The notes under the pieces: generated by a model | What the model saw: only the letters and a program-made list of their open reading frames with translations | Told to the model about the DNA's origin: nothing | The model's database searches: none | NCBI RefSeq assembly: GCF_020026305.1 | Contig: NZ_CP075691.1 | Coordinates: 5,332,001-5,396,000 of the forward strand | Source: Streptomyces sp. 135 | GTDB taxonomy: Bacteria; Actinomycetota; Actinomycetes; Streptomycetales; Streptomycetaceae | Direction: 5' to 3' | Length of the DNA stretch: 64,000 bases | Position numbers and translations under genes: made by a program | In this document: piece after piece, positions 53,836 through 63,892 of the stretch | Numbering within the stretch: the stretch's first letter is position 1 | How the letters are laid out: each line of letters begins with the position of its first letter

Positions 53836-55233
53836 TACTGCAACGGTCTTTGTTGTGATGGTTGTTCGGGGTGTGGGGGTGGGTGTCCGCGTCGTGTGTA
53901 GTGGCTGGTGCGGGCTTGCTGTTGACGTCGTCGTCGCCAGGCTGACCAGTGCAGGATGTGGTCGATGGACACCGGTCGGCGGTTGGTGAGGCGGGTGATC
54001 AGGCGTCTGATCTCGGCGAGGCTGAGGTGGATGAGCTCGGAGGATCCGTTTCTGCTTTGTGTGTGTCCAGTTGCCGGGCCCGCAGGACGGTCAGGCAGGC
54101 GTGGGCGGCCATGGCCAGGGTCATGTGGCGGTGCCAGCCGTCGTAGCGGCGGACCTGGTACTCATCCAGGCCGCACTCGCCCTTCGCGGTCTGGAAGCAC
54201 TCCTCAATGGCCCAGCGGCTGCCCGCGACGCGGATCAGTTCGTCCAGCGTGGTGCCTGCCGGGCAGTAGGCGATGTAGTAAGAGATCTCCTCGGGCCGGC
54301 GAACGCTTCGGCGGGCGATGACCCAGTGTTGCCGGTCGGGCCGGTGCCAGGGGCGGACCTCCACTCGGGCCCAGTCGTAGACCCGTGGGCCATGGGCCCC
54401 GTTGCCGCAGGAACGGCGCTTCCACTTCTGTCTGGGCAGGCCGGGGAAAAGATCGTGGACGGGGTGGTCGATGGACCAGCGGGTGACGACGGTGTCGTGC
54501 CGGGTGGTGGCCATGACATGGAAGACGTCGGCCTGTTCCAGCTCGAAGCGCCAGCCCTTGCTGTAGCCGTAGGCGGCATCGGCCGTCACCCATCCGAACG
54601 GGATCCTGTCGTGGATCGCCCGGCGGACCATCGCTTTGGCCATGGCTACCTTCGTCTCGAAGGCGACAGTGTCCTTGATGCCAGCTTGTCGGCACCTTTC
54701 CCGGTCGTCGGTCCAGGAGGTGGGCAGATACAAACGGCGGTCGATCAACGTGCGTCCGCGGCTGCTGTAGGCGAGGAACACACCGATCTGACTGTTCTCG
54801 GTGCGACCGGCGGTGCCGGAGTATTGACGTTGCACCCCGGCCGAGCGGATGCCCTTCTTGAGGAATCCGGTGTCATCGATGATCAGGACGGCATCCCGGT
54901 CTCCGAGGTGCTCAACGACGTAGTCGCGCACGTCGTCAAGGACTTCGTCGGCGTCCCACTCGATCCGGTTCAGCAGCCGGTGGATCCGGTCAGGGCCCGC
55001 GTGCCCGGCTTCTTCCGCGAGTGTCCAGCCGTTCTTCCGCTCCAGCGGAGCGATCAGCCCCCGCATATAGGCAAGCGCCGACTGCCGCGGCTCTTCCCTG
55101 TTGAACCGGTGCACGAACCGCTCGTGCACCGCACCCAGTTCCCCGGCCCACAACGTGACATCAGCAAGCTCCCCGCCCATAACCACATAAACGACCAAGC
55201 TGGCCACCAGTCACGCCAAAGACCGTTGCAGTA
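53836..55233 (-). mobile_element. IS701-family insertion sequence, 1,398 bp
   Basis: The ends begin TACTGCAACGGTCTTTG and match in inverted orientation over 17 bp. TTAG flanks both sides (53832-53835 and 55234-55237), fitting the 4-bp YTAR duplication of IS701 elements. One full-length transposase gene is inside. The element lies within the 52-bp minisatellite and directly abuts a second insertion sequence. Confidence 0.85.
53999..55207 (-). CDS. IS701-family DDE transposase
   Basis: The 402-aa intact transposase has catalytic Asp in LIIDDTGFLKKG (111/112), the second Asp in GWVTADAAYGYSKGW and the Glu in WAIEECFQTAKGECGLDEYQVR. RQYSGTAGRTENSQIGV is a family feature. GTG at 55207 gives the longest form; an ATG at 55180 is an alternative start. 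No frameshift is seen, so the element may be active. Confidence 0.88.
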   Translation of the reverse strand: MASLVVYVVMGGELADVTLWAGELGAVHERFVHRFNREEPRQSALAYMRGLIAPLERKNGWTLAEEAGHAGPDRIHRLLNRIEWDADEVLDDVRDYVVEHLGDRDAVLIIDDTGFLKKGIRSAGVQRQYSGTAGRTENSQIGVFLAYSSRGRTLIDRRLYLPTSWTDDRERCRQAGIKDTVAFETKVAMAKAMVRRAIHDRIPFGWVTADAAYGYSKGWRFELEQADVFHVMATTRHDTVVTRWSIDHPVHDLFPGLPRQKWKRRSCGNGAHGPRVYDWARVEVRPWHRPDRQHWVIARRSVRRPEEISYYIAYCPAGTTLDELIRVAGSRWAIEECFQTAKGECGLDEYQVRRYDGWHRHMTLAMAAHACLTVLRARQLDTHKAETDPPSSSTSASPRSDA

Positions 55234-55236
55234 TTA

Positions 55237-56088
55237 GACCGTGTCCTACGTGGTGAGGCGTCGTTGACCTCGGTATGGGACGGGGCGCGTGGAGTTGGAT
55301 TGTTCCGGATGGGCTGTGGGAGATCGCGAAGCCGCTGATCCCGCCGTCGAGGGTGCGGCCGCAGGGCGGCGGAACACAGGACACGCCTGATGAAACGCTG
55401 TTCGCGGCCATCATCTACGTACTGGTCAGCGGCTGCGCCTGGCGCCAACTACCGCCTTGCTTCGGCATATCGAAGTCGACCGCCCACCGCCGGTTCCTGA
55501 TCTGGTCGAGAGCCGGAGTCTGGGGGCGGCTGCACGAAGCCGTGCTGCGCCGACTCGACGACGCCTCATCGACGTCACCCGCGTCGTCCTGGACACCGCC
55601 CACGTGAGGGCTAAAAGGGGCGAACGCACAGGTCCGAGCCCCGTGGACCGGGGCAAGCCGGGTTCAAGATGCACGTCCTGTCGGACGCGAACGGACTGCC
55701 CTCCTCGTCGGCGTCTCGGTAAGCACCCACGACAGCGAAGGGCTGAAGCCCATGGTCGAGGTCACCAAACGAGACATGACCCCACCGCGGCCGGTACCTC
55801 AAGCCCCAGCGCCTCCACGCAGACAAAGCCTACGACCGCGCCGACCTGCGGAAATGGTTACGTGGCAAACGGATCGGAGTGCGGATCGCGCGCAAAGGCA
55901 TCGAGTCCAGCGAACGATTGGGCCGCCGCCGCTGGGTCATCGAGCGGACGATGTCCTGGCTGTCCGGCTACCGACGCCTGAGCCCTCGCTACGAACGCGA
56001 TCCCCGCAACTACCTGGCCTTTCTCGGACTGGCAGCCGCCCTGTGCTGCTACAAACGACTCATCCGCCTCACCACGTAGGACACGGTC
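55237..56088 (+). mobile_element. IS5-family (IS1031-like) insertion sequence, 852 bp, degenerate transposase
   Basis: Terminal inverted repeats of 24 bp are perfect (55237-55260 and 56065-56088, beginning GACCGTGTCCTACG). TTA flanks both sides (55234-55236 and 56089-56091), fitting the 3-bp TNA duplication of the IS1031 group. The left TTA is also part of the TTAG that flanks the neighbouring IS701-like element. Confidence 0.85.
55275..56079 (+). pseudogene. IS5-family transposase, broken by about four frameshifts
   Basis: Reading follows WSWIVPDGLWEIAKPLIPPS to about 55565. It then shifts to VVLDTAHVRAKRGE, then near 55665 to KMHVLSDANGLP, near 55700 to VSVSTHDSEGLKPMV, and again before 55800 into WLRGKRIGVRIARKG and RRWVIERTMSWLSGYRRL. 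The DDE pieces are present but in different frames. One shift could be programmed in this family, but four imply decay. Confidence 0.8.
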
Positions 56089-56274
56089 TTAGTACGCCCG
56101 GCGACGGGCACGTTGTGGACGGCCGGCGGGAAGCCGTGGCTCAGTACGCCCTGCGACGGGCATGCGGCGGTCGCCCACCGGGCAGCCGTGGCCTAGTACG
56201 CCCCGCGACGGGCACGCGGCAGATGCCCGCCGGGGAGCCGCGGCCTAGTACGCCCCGCGACGGGCACGCTGCAC
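56089..56274. repeat. Minisatellite, right part, running into the APC permease 3' end
   Basis: Units start at 56088, 56140, 56192 and 56244, exactly 52 bp apart. The last unit contains the stop codon and final codons (RARRGAY) of the APC permease gene, so the repeat unit includes a copy of that gene end. Confidence 0.88.
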
Positions 56275-57630
56275 GCCCAGCACCACCAGCCCGACGGCCA
56301 GCCACACCGCGCCCACCACCTGCGCCGACCCCGACGCCTCCCAGATGACGGCCACCACGATCACCGCACCCAGCACCGGAACCAGCAGATGCCGCCACCA
56401 GCTGAACCCGTCCTCCCGGTGCCGCACCGCGAACCACCCCACCACGCTCGCGTGCAGCAGCAGGAACGCGGTGAGCGCCCCGATGTCCACCACCGAGACC
56501 AGGTGGTCCATGCCGTCGTCACGCCGCGCCGCCCACACCGCCGCGACCAGCGTCACCACGGCCGCGCACAGCAGCGCGATCCGCGGGGTGCCGGAGTCCG
56601 TCCGGGACAGGGCCTTCGGCAGCCGCCGGTCCCGCGCCATCGCGAACAGCAGCCGCCCCGCCGCGGCCTGCCCCGCCAGCGCCGCGAACGCCGCGCCGAT
56701 CGCCTTGCTGACGGCCACCAGGTCGTGCAGCCACGTCCCGGCCGCCGAGTTCACGGCGTCGTAGAAGGCCGTCCCCTGCTTGCCCGGCTCCGCGGCAAGC
56801 TCGGCGGACGACAGCGGCTCCAGGAGCGCCACCAGATACGTCTGCGCGATGAACAGCACGCCCGCGAGCGCCAGACAGAAGAGCACGGCCCGCGCGACCT
56901 TCGCCGAGCCGCCCGTGACCTCCTCCGCGAAGGAGGCGATCGCGTCGAAGCCCAGGTACGACAGGACGGCGATCGACACCGCGCCCACCACCGCCGAGAG
57001 CGCGAACGCGCCCTGCGAGCCGTCACCCGTCAGCGGCGAGAGCCAGTCCCGCTGGGCCCCGTCCCGCACCAGGACGACCACGGCCGCGACGACGAAGACG
57101 ACGAGAACCGCGATCTCCATGGCGAGCACCGCGAAGCCGACCCGCGCCGCCGTCCGCACGCCCCACAGGTTGAGGGCGGTCGTGATGAGCACCGCCAGCG
57201 CCGTCCACACCCACCGCGACACCGAGGGGACCAGCGAGTTCATCGCGATCCCGGAGAACAGATAGGCGACCGCCGGGATCAGCAGATAGTCCAGCATCGC
57301 CATCCACCCGGCGATGAACCCGGGGCCCTTGCCGAGCCCCACGCGCGCGTACGCGAAGACCGACCCCGCCTGGGGGACCACCCGCACCATCTGGGCGTAG
57401 CTGAAAGCGGTGAACGCCATCGCGACGGTGGCGATCAGATAGACGAGGGCGACGGCGCCGTGCGACTTCGCGTCGAGCGTCCCGAAGACACCGACCGGGG
57501 CCATCGGGGCGATGAAGAGCAGGCCGTAGACGACGAGGTCCCGGAAGCCGAGACTGCGCCGCAGCCCTGTGCCCTCGGCGGGCCCGGGGCCCGAGGAGTG
57601 GGCTCCCGTGGGGACGGACTGACCGGACAT
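56245..57630 (-). CDS. APC-family amino acid permease
   Basis: The 461-aa protein has about 12 membrane segments. It carries LGFRDLVVYGLLFIAPMAPVGVFG (TM1 with the family Gly pair), LSYLGFDAIASFAEEVTGG (TM6 region) and ALSRTDSGTPRIALL. It should import an amino acid or amine. ATG at 57630 with GGAGGCACG. Its 3' end lies inside the 52-bp repeat, so the last residues may vary between strains. Confidence 0.9.
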   Translation of the reverse strand: MSGQSVPTGAHSSGPGPAEGTGLRRSLGFRDLVVYGLLFIAPMAPVGVFGTLDAKSHGAVALVYLIATVAMAFTAFSYAQMVRVVPQAGSVFAYARVGLGKGPGFIAGWMAMLDYLLIPAVAYLFSGIAMNSLVPSVSRWVWTALAVLITTALNLWGVRTAARVGFAVLAMEIAVLVVFVVAAVVVLVRDGAQRDWLSPLTGDGSQGAFALSAVVGAVSIAVLSYLGFDAIASFAEEVTGGSAKVARAVLFCLALAGVLFIAQTYLVALLEPLSSAELAAEPGKQGTAFYDAVNSAAGTWLHDLVAVSKAIGAAFAALAGQAAAGRLLFAMARDRRLPKALSRTDSGTPRIALLCAAVVTLVAAVWAARRDDGMDHLVSVVDIGALTAFLLLHASVVGWFAVRHREDGFSWWRHLLVPVLGAVIVVAVIWEASGSAQVVGAVWLAVGLVVLGVQRARRGAY

Positions 57631-57725
57631 CGTGCCTCCGTAATCAACGCGGGAGATCAACGCAGCCTCCAGTCTCCCCAACCGGGCGATCTTTGACGCG
57701 CTGGACGCGGCCTTACGATGGGGGC

Positions 57726-58709
57726 ATGACTGCAACGCCTGGCTCCCGCCGTGTCCTGCTCGCCGCTCCCCGTGGCTACTGCGCGGGCGTGGACCGTGCC
57801 GTGATCGCCGTCGAGAAGGCCCTGGAGCAGTACGGGGCCCCGATCTACGTACGCCACGAGATCGTCCACAACAAGTACGTCGTGCAGACGCTGGAGAAGA
57901 AGGGCGCCATCTTCGTCGAGGAGACGGCGGAGGTCCCCGAGGGCTCCATCGTCATGTTCTCCGCGCACGGCGTGGCCCCCACCGTCCACGCGGAGGCCGC
58001 CGAGCGCAAGCTCGCGACGATCGACGCGACGTGCCCGCTGGTCACCAAGGTGCACAAGGAAGCCGTGCGGTTCGCCAAGGAGGACTTCGACATCCTCCTG
58101 ATCGGCCACGAGGGCCACGAGGAAGTCATCGGCACGTCCGGCGAGGCGCCCGAGCACATCACGCTCGTGGACGGCCCCGAGGACGTCGCGAACGTCGAGG
58201 TGCGCGACCCCGACAAGGTCGTCTGGCTCTCCCAGACCACGCTCTCCGTCGACGAGACGATGGAGACGGTCGACGCCCTGAAGAACAAGTTCCCGAACCT
58301 CCTCTCGCCGCCCAGCGACGACATCTGCTACGCCACGCAGAACCGCCAGATCGCGGTCAAGAAGCTCGCCGAGGACGCCGACCTCGTCATCGTCGTCGGC
58401 TCCAAGAACTCCTCGAACTCCATCCGCATGGTCGAGGTCGCCCTTGACGCCGGTGCCCCCGCCTCCCACCTGGTGGACAACGCCGACGAGATCGACGAGG
58501 CCTGGCTGGAGGGCGTGACCACGGTCGGCCTGACCTCGGGCGCCTCCGTGCCGGACGTCCTGGTCGACGGCGTCATCGAGTGGCTCGCCGAGCGGGGCTA
58601 CGGCGACGTGGAGACGGTGAAGACCGCCGAGGAGTCGATCACCTTCTCGCTGCCCAAGGAGTTGCGCCGGGACCTGCGCGCGGAGGCGGCGGAGCTGTCA
58701 CAGCGCTGA
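57726..58709 (+). CDS. ispH: 4-hydroxy-3-methylbut-2-enyl diphosphate reductase
   Basis: The 327-aa LytB/IspH has the three cluster Cys in APRGYCAGVDRA, TIDATCPLVTKVH and DDICYATQNRQ, plus KNSSNSIRMVEVA and TSGASVPD. It makes IPP and DMAPP in the last step of the MEP pathway. ATG at 57726; divergent from the permease gene. Confidence 0.96.
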   Translation: MTATPGSRRVLLAAPRGYCAGVDRAVIAVEKALEQYGAPIYVRHEIVHNKYVVQTLEKKGAIFVEETAEVPEGSIVMFSAHGVAPTVHAEAAERKLATIDATCPLVTKVHKEAVRFAKEDFDILLIGHEGHEEVIGTSGEAPEHITLVDGPEDVANVEVRDPDKVVWLSQTTLSVDETMETVDALKNKFPNLLSPPSDDICYATQNRQIAVKKLAEDADLVIVVGSKNSSNSIRMVEVALDAGAPASHLVDNADEIDEAWLEGVTTVGLTSGASVPDVLVDGVIEWLAERGYGDVETVKTAEESITFSLPKELRRDLRAEAAELSQR

Positions 58710-58731
58710 CCGTCGCCGTAACGTGGGGGCC

Positions 58732-59475
58732 ATGCAGATCTTCGGTGTGGACATCGGCGGATCAGGGATCAAGGGCGCGCCCGTAGACCTGGACCGCGGA
58801 GACCTGACGCAAGAGCGGCACAAGGTACTGACCCCGCATCCGGCGACGCCGGACGCGGTGGTCGACGGCGTGCGCGAGGTGGTGGAGCACTTCGGCTGGA
58901 CGGGGCCCGTAGGGGCCACGTTCCCCGGCGTGATCACCGACGGCACGGCCCGCACGGCCGCCAACGTGGACAAGAGCTGGATCGGTACGGACATCCGCAA
59001 GCTGGTCTCGGACCGGCTCGGCGGCGTCCCCGTCACCGTACTGAACGACGCCGACGCGGCGGGCGTCGCGGAGATGCACTTCGGCGCGGGCCAGGGGCGC
59101 ACGGGCACGGTCCTGATGCTCACCCTCGGCACGGGCATCGGCAGCGCCCTGTTCACCGGCGGCCGCCTGGTGCCGAACACGGAGCTCGGCCACCTCGAAC
59201 TGCACGGCCACGACGCGGAGAAGAAGGCCTCCTCCAAGGCGCGCGAGGACGAGGACCTGAGCTGGGAGCACTGGGCGCGGCGCGTGCAGAAGTACCTCGC
59301 GCACGTGGAGATGCTGTTCTCGCCCGAGCTGTTCATCATCGGCGGCGGTGTGAGCCGCAAGGCGCACAAGTTCCTGCCGCTGATCGAGGGCATCGAGGCG
59401 GAGATCGTCCCCGCCCAGCTCCAGAACAACGCGGGGATCGTGGGGGCGGCGATGGGGGCGGCGGGCGAGGCGTAG
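58732..59475 (+). CDS. ppgK: Polyphosphate glucokinase
   Basis: The 247-aa ROK-type kinase has FGVDIGGSGIKGAPVDL (phosphate loop), VLNDADAAGVAEMHFGAG, MLTLGTGIGSALF and ELGHLELHG. This short form with an early GSGIKGA is typical of actinobacterial PPGK, which uses polyphosphate or ATP to phosphorylate glucose. It follows ispH by 22 bp. Confidence 0.94.
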   Translation: MQIFGVDIGGSGIKGAPVDLDRGDLTQERHKVLTPHPATPDAVVDGVREVVEHFGWTGPVGATFPGVITDGTARTAANVDKSWIGTDIRKLVSDRLGGVPVTVLNDADAAGVAEMHFGAGQGRTGTVLMLTLGTGIGSALFTGGRLVPNTELGHLELHGHDAEKKASSKAREDEDLSWEHWARRVQKYLAHVEMLFSPELFIIGGGVSRKAHKFLPLIEGIEAEIVPAQLQNNAGIVGAAMGAAGEA

Positions 59476-59532
59476 GCCTCCGGCGGTGTTCCGGGGGCGC
59501 CCCGGGGCATTCCCGGCGGTCAGGCCCGGCGG

Positions 59533-60186
59533 TCAGGCGGCGGGGACGCGCTTCCCGTCGGGCTGCCGGGCCGCCGGCCGCGGCGTCCTGCGGCGCTCGG
59601 CCATCAGCCGGATCTTGCGCACGGTCACGATGAGCCCGGCGACGAGCGTGCCTCCGTAGAGCCATCCGGCGTGCAGCGCCAGCGCGGTCACGAGTCCCAT
59701 GAACTGCCCGCCGAACCCCTCGGCGCCCCCCGAGATCGGCATGATCCCGGCGGCGAAGGCGATCGGCACGGCCACCGGCGCGGTGACCAGGTCCGCCGGG
59801 CGCACCCACAGCGCGGTGAGCGCGGCCACGGGCAGGAACAGCACGCCGTACGCGACGAGGGAACTGTCGAGCAGCAGCCTCAGCAGGCAGGCGAGAACGA
59901 ACATCACCGCGGCGCAGAACAGGCCGCTGCCGAGCCCCGTCAGGCGAGGGTTCGGCATCCGCCGCACCGTGCGGTACAGGGGGGAGCGGCGCAGCGCCTG
60001 GACGAACGGCGGGACGGGACGGCGCGGAGGAGGCGTGGCCCGGTACACCGTGCCGGGCTCGGCGGCCCTGCCCTGTGGGGGCAGCGGCGAGTTCCGGCGG
60101 GGCCGGGCCGCCGCGGCGGCCTTCGGTGCGGCCTTCGGTGCGGCCTTCGGTTCGGACTGAGGGGGACGCGTCCTGTGTTGCTCCAC
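59533..60186 (-). CDS. DUF6542-type membrane protein
   Basis: The 217-aa protein has a disordered basic/Pro-rich N-terminus with a KAAPKAAPKAAAAA repeat (1-75), four membrane segments between 85 and 195, and a basic tail. The RLTGLGSGLFCAAVMF start of TM1 is typical of the DUF6542 family beside ychF in Streptomyces. Function unknown. Confidence 0.75.
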   Translation of the reverse strand: MEQHRTRPPQSEPKAAPKAAPKAAAAARPRRNSPLPPQGRAAEPGTVYRATPPPRRPVPPFVQALRRSPLYRTVRRMPNPRLTGLGSGLFCAAVMFVLACLLRLLLDSSLVAYGVLFLPVAALTALWVRPADLVTAPVAVPIAFAAGIMPISGGAEGFGGQFMGLVTALALHAGWLYGGTLVAGLIVTVRKIRLMAERRRTPRPAARQPDGKRVPAA

Positions 60187-60411
60187 TGGACCAACCTAGG
60201 TCGGCCGCCGCGCGGAAGCCGCTTCGGGACACGCCCTTTGGGTGACCTTGGCCATGCGTTCGACAGGGCGGGGGCCGGGCGGACGGCCGTCCGGAGGGGC
60301 CGGTGGCGGCACGCCGTAGACTGGTGGATCGGCCCACGTACGAAGCGCACGCACCAAGCGCGGGTACGAAGGGACCGCCCCACCCAGCCCTGACATACGG
60401 GAAGTCGCAAC

Positions 60412-61500
<1,089 letters not shown>

Positions 61501-61550
61501 CGGGTGACGTAGCGCCACGTCGCTGGTCTGACAGACATGCAGGCCAGGAG

Positions 61551-61577
61551 GGGGCCGACCTTTCGAGGTCGGACCCC
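61551..61577 (+). terminator. Hairpin after ychF
   Basis: GGGGCCGACCT pairs with AGGTCGG-A-CCCC (one bulged A) around a TTCG loop, 50 bp after the ychF stop codon. Confidence 0.75.
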
Positions 61578-62072
61578 TAGTTAATTCCCGTGCTGGGATG
61601 GTGCTGGGACGCCTGACCCGTCGTCACCTGTCATCACCCCTGGTCAGCCCTACCGTGCTGGGATAGGGCCGGGATGTCAGTGAGGCTCCCGTGCTGGTTC
61701 GTGGGCCGCAGCTCCGTAGGAAGGGTTGCGGGGGCGGTCGAGCAGCCTGCGCTCACGCTTTCCAGCGAGCGATGGTCTTGCTCCAGGTCTCGGGGGAGGA
61801 GAAGCTCCCCCCGCCGCGGTGTGGGGAGCCGCGGAGAGCCGACCACCTACCTGATCAGCCCCTGTCCTCGTCGTCCTCGTCATCCTCGTCCCGTGGGCGA
61901 GGCGCGGCGGGCCGGTGCGGGCTGTGCGAGGTATCCCAGAAGTACGGAGGTGTCACGTCGTTCTCGCTCGCCTCCCGCCCACCTTGCTCATGATCGTGAG
62001 CGGCGACTGGCGCGGCTACTAATGTCCATGTTAGTAACGTTGTCGTTAGTATCATGCGTGGAGGTCGGCGCC
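61578..62072. promoter_or_regulatory. Accessory-region leader with TTAGTA operator
   Basis: The stretch before the ATPase gene shows a short duplicated GTGCTGGGAT motif (near 61590 and 61653), a TCCTCGTCG-type 9-bp tandem repeat (61866-61891), and an AT-richer block near the start. TACTAA (62017-62022) and TTAGTA (62031-62036) form an inverted repeat, and TTAGTA recurs at 62046-62051. Such spaced palindromes are typical repressor operators. A strong GGAGG site follows at 62060-62064. Confidence 0.5.
61855..62055 (-). CDS. Possible small secreted or membrane peptide, divergent from the ATPase gene
   Basis: The 66-aa frame begins MILTTTLLTWTLVAAPVAA, a plausible signal sequence, followed by HDHEQGG and an acidic C-terminal run (DEDDEDDEDRG) from the 9-bp tandem repeat. 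No ribosome-binding site is visible and the hydrophobic part coincides with the TTAGTA operator, so it may be chance. Confidence 0.2.
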   Translation of the reverse strand: MILTTTLLTWTLVAAPVAAHDHEQGGREASENDVTPPYFWDTSHSPHRPAAPRPRDEDDEDDEDRG

Positions 62073-63491
62073 ATGGTGGACTTTGTAGGTCGTCGGCAGG
62101 AGCTGGCGACATTCGAGCGAGAGCTGCAGAAGGTGGCGGCAGGGGCTGGCGGGGAACGGCCCGGGCGGTGCGTGATGCTGCGCGGGCGGCGCCGGGTGGG
62201 CAAGTCGCGGTTGGTCGAGCGGTTTGTGGAGCACTCCGGGGCACCGTTCTTGTTCTACGCGGCCACCGGCGCGTCCCCTGCGGATGATCTGGCGCGGCTG
62301 GCTCGAGACGCTCAGGCATCAACGCTGCCGCTGGCGCAGCTGGTGGCCGCTGCGCGGCCGCAGAGCTGGGATGCCGCGTTCGATGTGTTGGCCGCGGCGC
62401 TGCCCGCCGACCGGGCGAGCGTGCTGGTCATCGATGAGGTGCCGTACCTGATGGACGCCGGCGGGGCCTTCGAGGGGATGCTGCAGCGGGCCTGGGACCG
62501 GGTGCTGGAGACCAAGCCGGTGCTGCTGGTCCTCATTGGCTCGGATCTGTCGATGATGGAGGCTCTGAACAGCTACGGACGCCCCTTCCACCAACGTGGC
62601 CGGGAGATGGTGCTCGGGCCGCTGAACCCCTCCGAGGTCGGGCGGATGCTGGGACTGGATCCGGCCGAAGCCTTCGACGCCGCGCTGGTCACGGGCGGGC
62701 TGCCGCTGATCTGCGCGGAGTGGCCGCACGGCGCGGGACTGTGGGACTTCCTCGGCGAGGCGCTGAACGATCCCGTCTCGTCACTGCTGGTGTCCGCCGA
62801 GCGCTCGCTGGCCGCGGAATTCCCGCCGCAGGCCCAGGCCCGCGCGGTGCTGGCGGCGATCGGCAGCGGTGAGCGGACCTTCACCAACATCGCCCGCACG
62901 GCCGGCGGGATCGGTGCCACGCCGCTGCAGCGGGCGCTGGAGCTGCTCACGGACAAGCGGATCGTCGCCGGGGAGCTGCCCGTGTCCCTGCGACCGTCGA
63001 AGGACCGCCGCTACCGGGTGACGGATCCCTACCTGCGGTTCTGGCTGCACCTTCTCGGCCCCTCCATGCAGGAGATCGAGCGGGGACGGGGTGACCTGAC
63101 TCTCGCACGGATCCGGGAGAACTGGACCAGTTGGCGCGGTCGGGCTGTCGAGCCGCTCATTCGCGAGGCACTCGCCCGGATACTGCCCGACGACCAGCTG
63201 CCCGCGGCCCCCGCGGTGGGCGGCTACTGGACCCGTACGAACGACGTCGAGATCGACATCGTCGGGGCCGACCGCGCCCCGATCGCCAAGGAACTGCTGT
63301 TCGTCGGTTCCATAAAGTGGCTGGAGAAAACACCCTTCGACCGGCATGACCTGGCAGCCCTCCACCGCCACCGGGCTGCGCTCACTGCCGAACCCGTCCC
63401 GGTCGTGGCGGTCTCGCGCGGCGGAGTCGACTGTCCCGGGCTCGATGCCTCCTATGGCCCCGGCGATCTGCTGACCGCCTGGCCGGTGTAA
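62073..63491 (+). CDS. AAA-family ATPase with C-terminal DUF234 (nuclease-like) domain
   Basis: The 472-aa protein has VDFVGRRQELATFE, Walker A LRGRRRVGKSRLVERF, Walker B VLVIDEVPYL, sensor-like VLIGSDLSMM and an arginine-rich winged-helix region ending RYRVTDPYLRFWL. It ends in a DUF234 domain with NDVEIDIVGAD and ELLFVGSIKWLEK, resembling restriction-endonuclease-type D-x-K motifs. Such archaeal-type ATPases are scattered among accessory genomes. GGAGG sits 8 nt before the ATG; the frame upstream is spurious. Confidence 0.88.
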   Translation: MVDFVGRRQELATFERELQKVAAGAGGERPGRCVMLRGRRRVGKSRLVERFVEHSGAPFLFYAATGASPADDLARLARDAQASTLPLAQLVAAARPQSWDAAFDVLAAALPADRASVLVIDEVPYLMDAGGAFEGMLQRAWDRVLETKPVLLVLIGSDLSMMEALNSYGRPFHQRGREMVLGPLNPSEVGRMLGLDPAEAFDAALVTGGLPLICAEWPHGAGLWDFLGEALNDPVSSLLVSAERSLAAEFPPQAQARAVLAAIGSGERTFTNIARTAGGIGATPLQRALELLTDKRIVAGELPVSLRPSKDRRYRVTDPYLRFWLHLLGPSMQEIERGRGDLTLARIRENWTSWRGRAVEPLIREALARILPDDQLPAAPAVGGYWTRTNDVEIDIVGADRAPIAKELLFVGSIKWLEKTPFDRHDLAALHRHRAALTAEPVPVVAVSRGGVDCPGLDASYGPGDLLTAWPV

Positions 63492-63672
63492 GCGGCGAAA
63501 CACAGGTGGTGGCTGTCGTCTGCCGTGGACGTCGAGTGGCGATGCTTCATGGAAGACGTCGGGCACGGTTCCCGTGCTTGGATTGTGCTGAGGATGGGTG
63601 AGCCGCCCGTGCCGGGCGTGCGTCGCCCGACGCTTCGCGACGTACGGCATCGGGGAAGGGCCGGCGACACGG

Positions 63673-63872
63673 GTGAGCTTGTCGCTGCCGGAGGAGACCG
63701 CGGAGGCCATCCGGGCGCGGGTCGGTAAGCGGGAGTTCTCCGCGTTCATCGCCGAGGCAGTCGAGCGGGAGCTGCGCGGGCAAATCCTGACGAGTATCTG
63801 GCGGACTACGAGAACCGCAAGGGGCCGGTCTCCGAGCGGGCTCGTCAGCGGGCGCGGCAGGTCTTCGACTAG
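63673..63872 (+). pseudogene. Antitoxin gene with a frameshift
   Basis: The frame reads VSLSLPEETAEAIRARVGKR, continues EFSAFIAEAVERELRGQ, then after a single-base loss near 63783 resumes as DEYLADYENRKGP, continuing SERARQRARQVFD before a TAG. The first part resembles a ribbon-helix-helix DNA-binding segment, the second a toxin-binding tail. Without an insertion at the shift, the C-terminal half would not be made. The toxin-type gene follows 20 bp later. Confidence 0.7.
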
Positions 63873-63892
63873 GTGTTCGCCGAGGAGGGCGA

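Noticed and set aside
53297..53858. Open frames rich in Pro, Arg, His and Gly inside the 52-bp repeats, on both strands
   Set aside because: They are produced by the repeat itself, differ in every frame and have no ribosome sites or domains.
61674..62072. N-terminal extension of the AAA ATPase
   Set aside because: The extension has no similarity or domain; the ATG at 62073 has a well-spaced GGAGG and starts with the conserved VGRRxEL.
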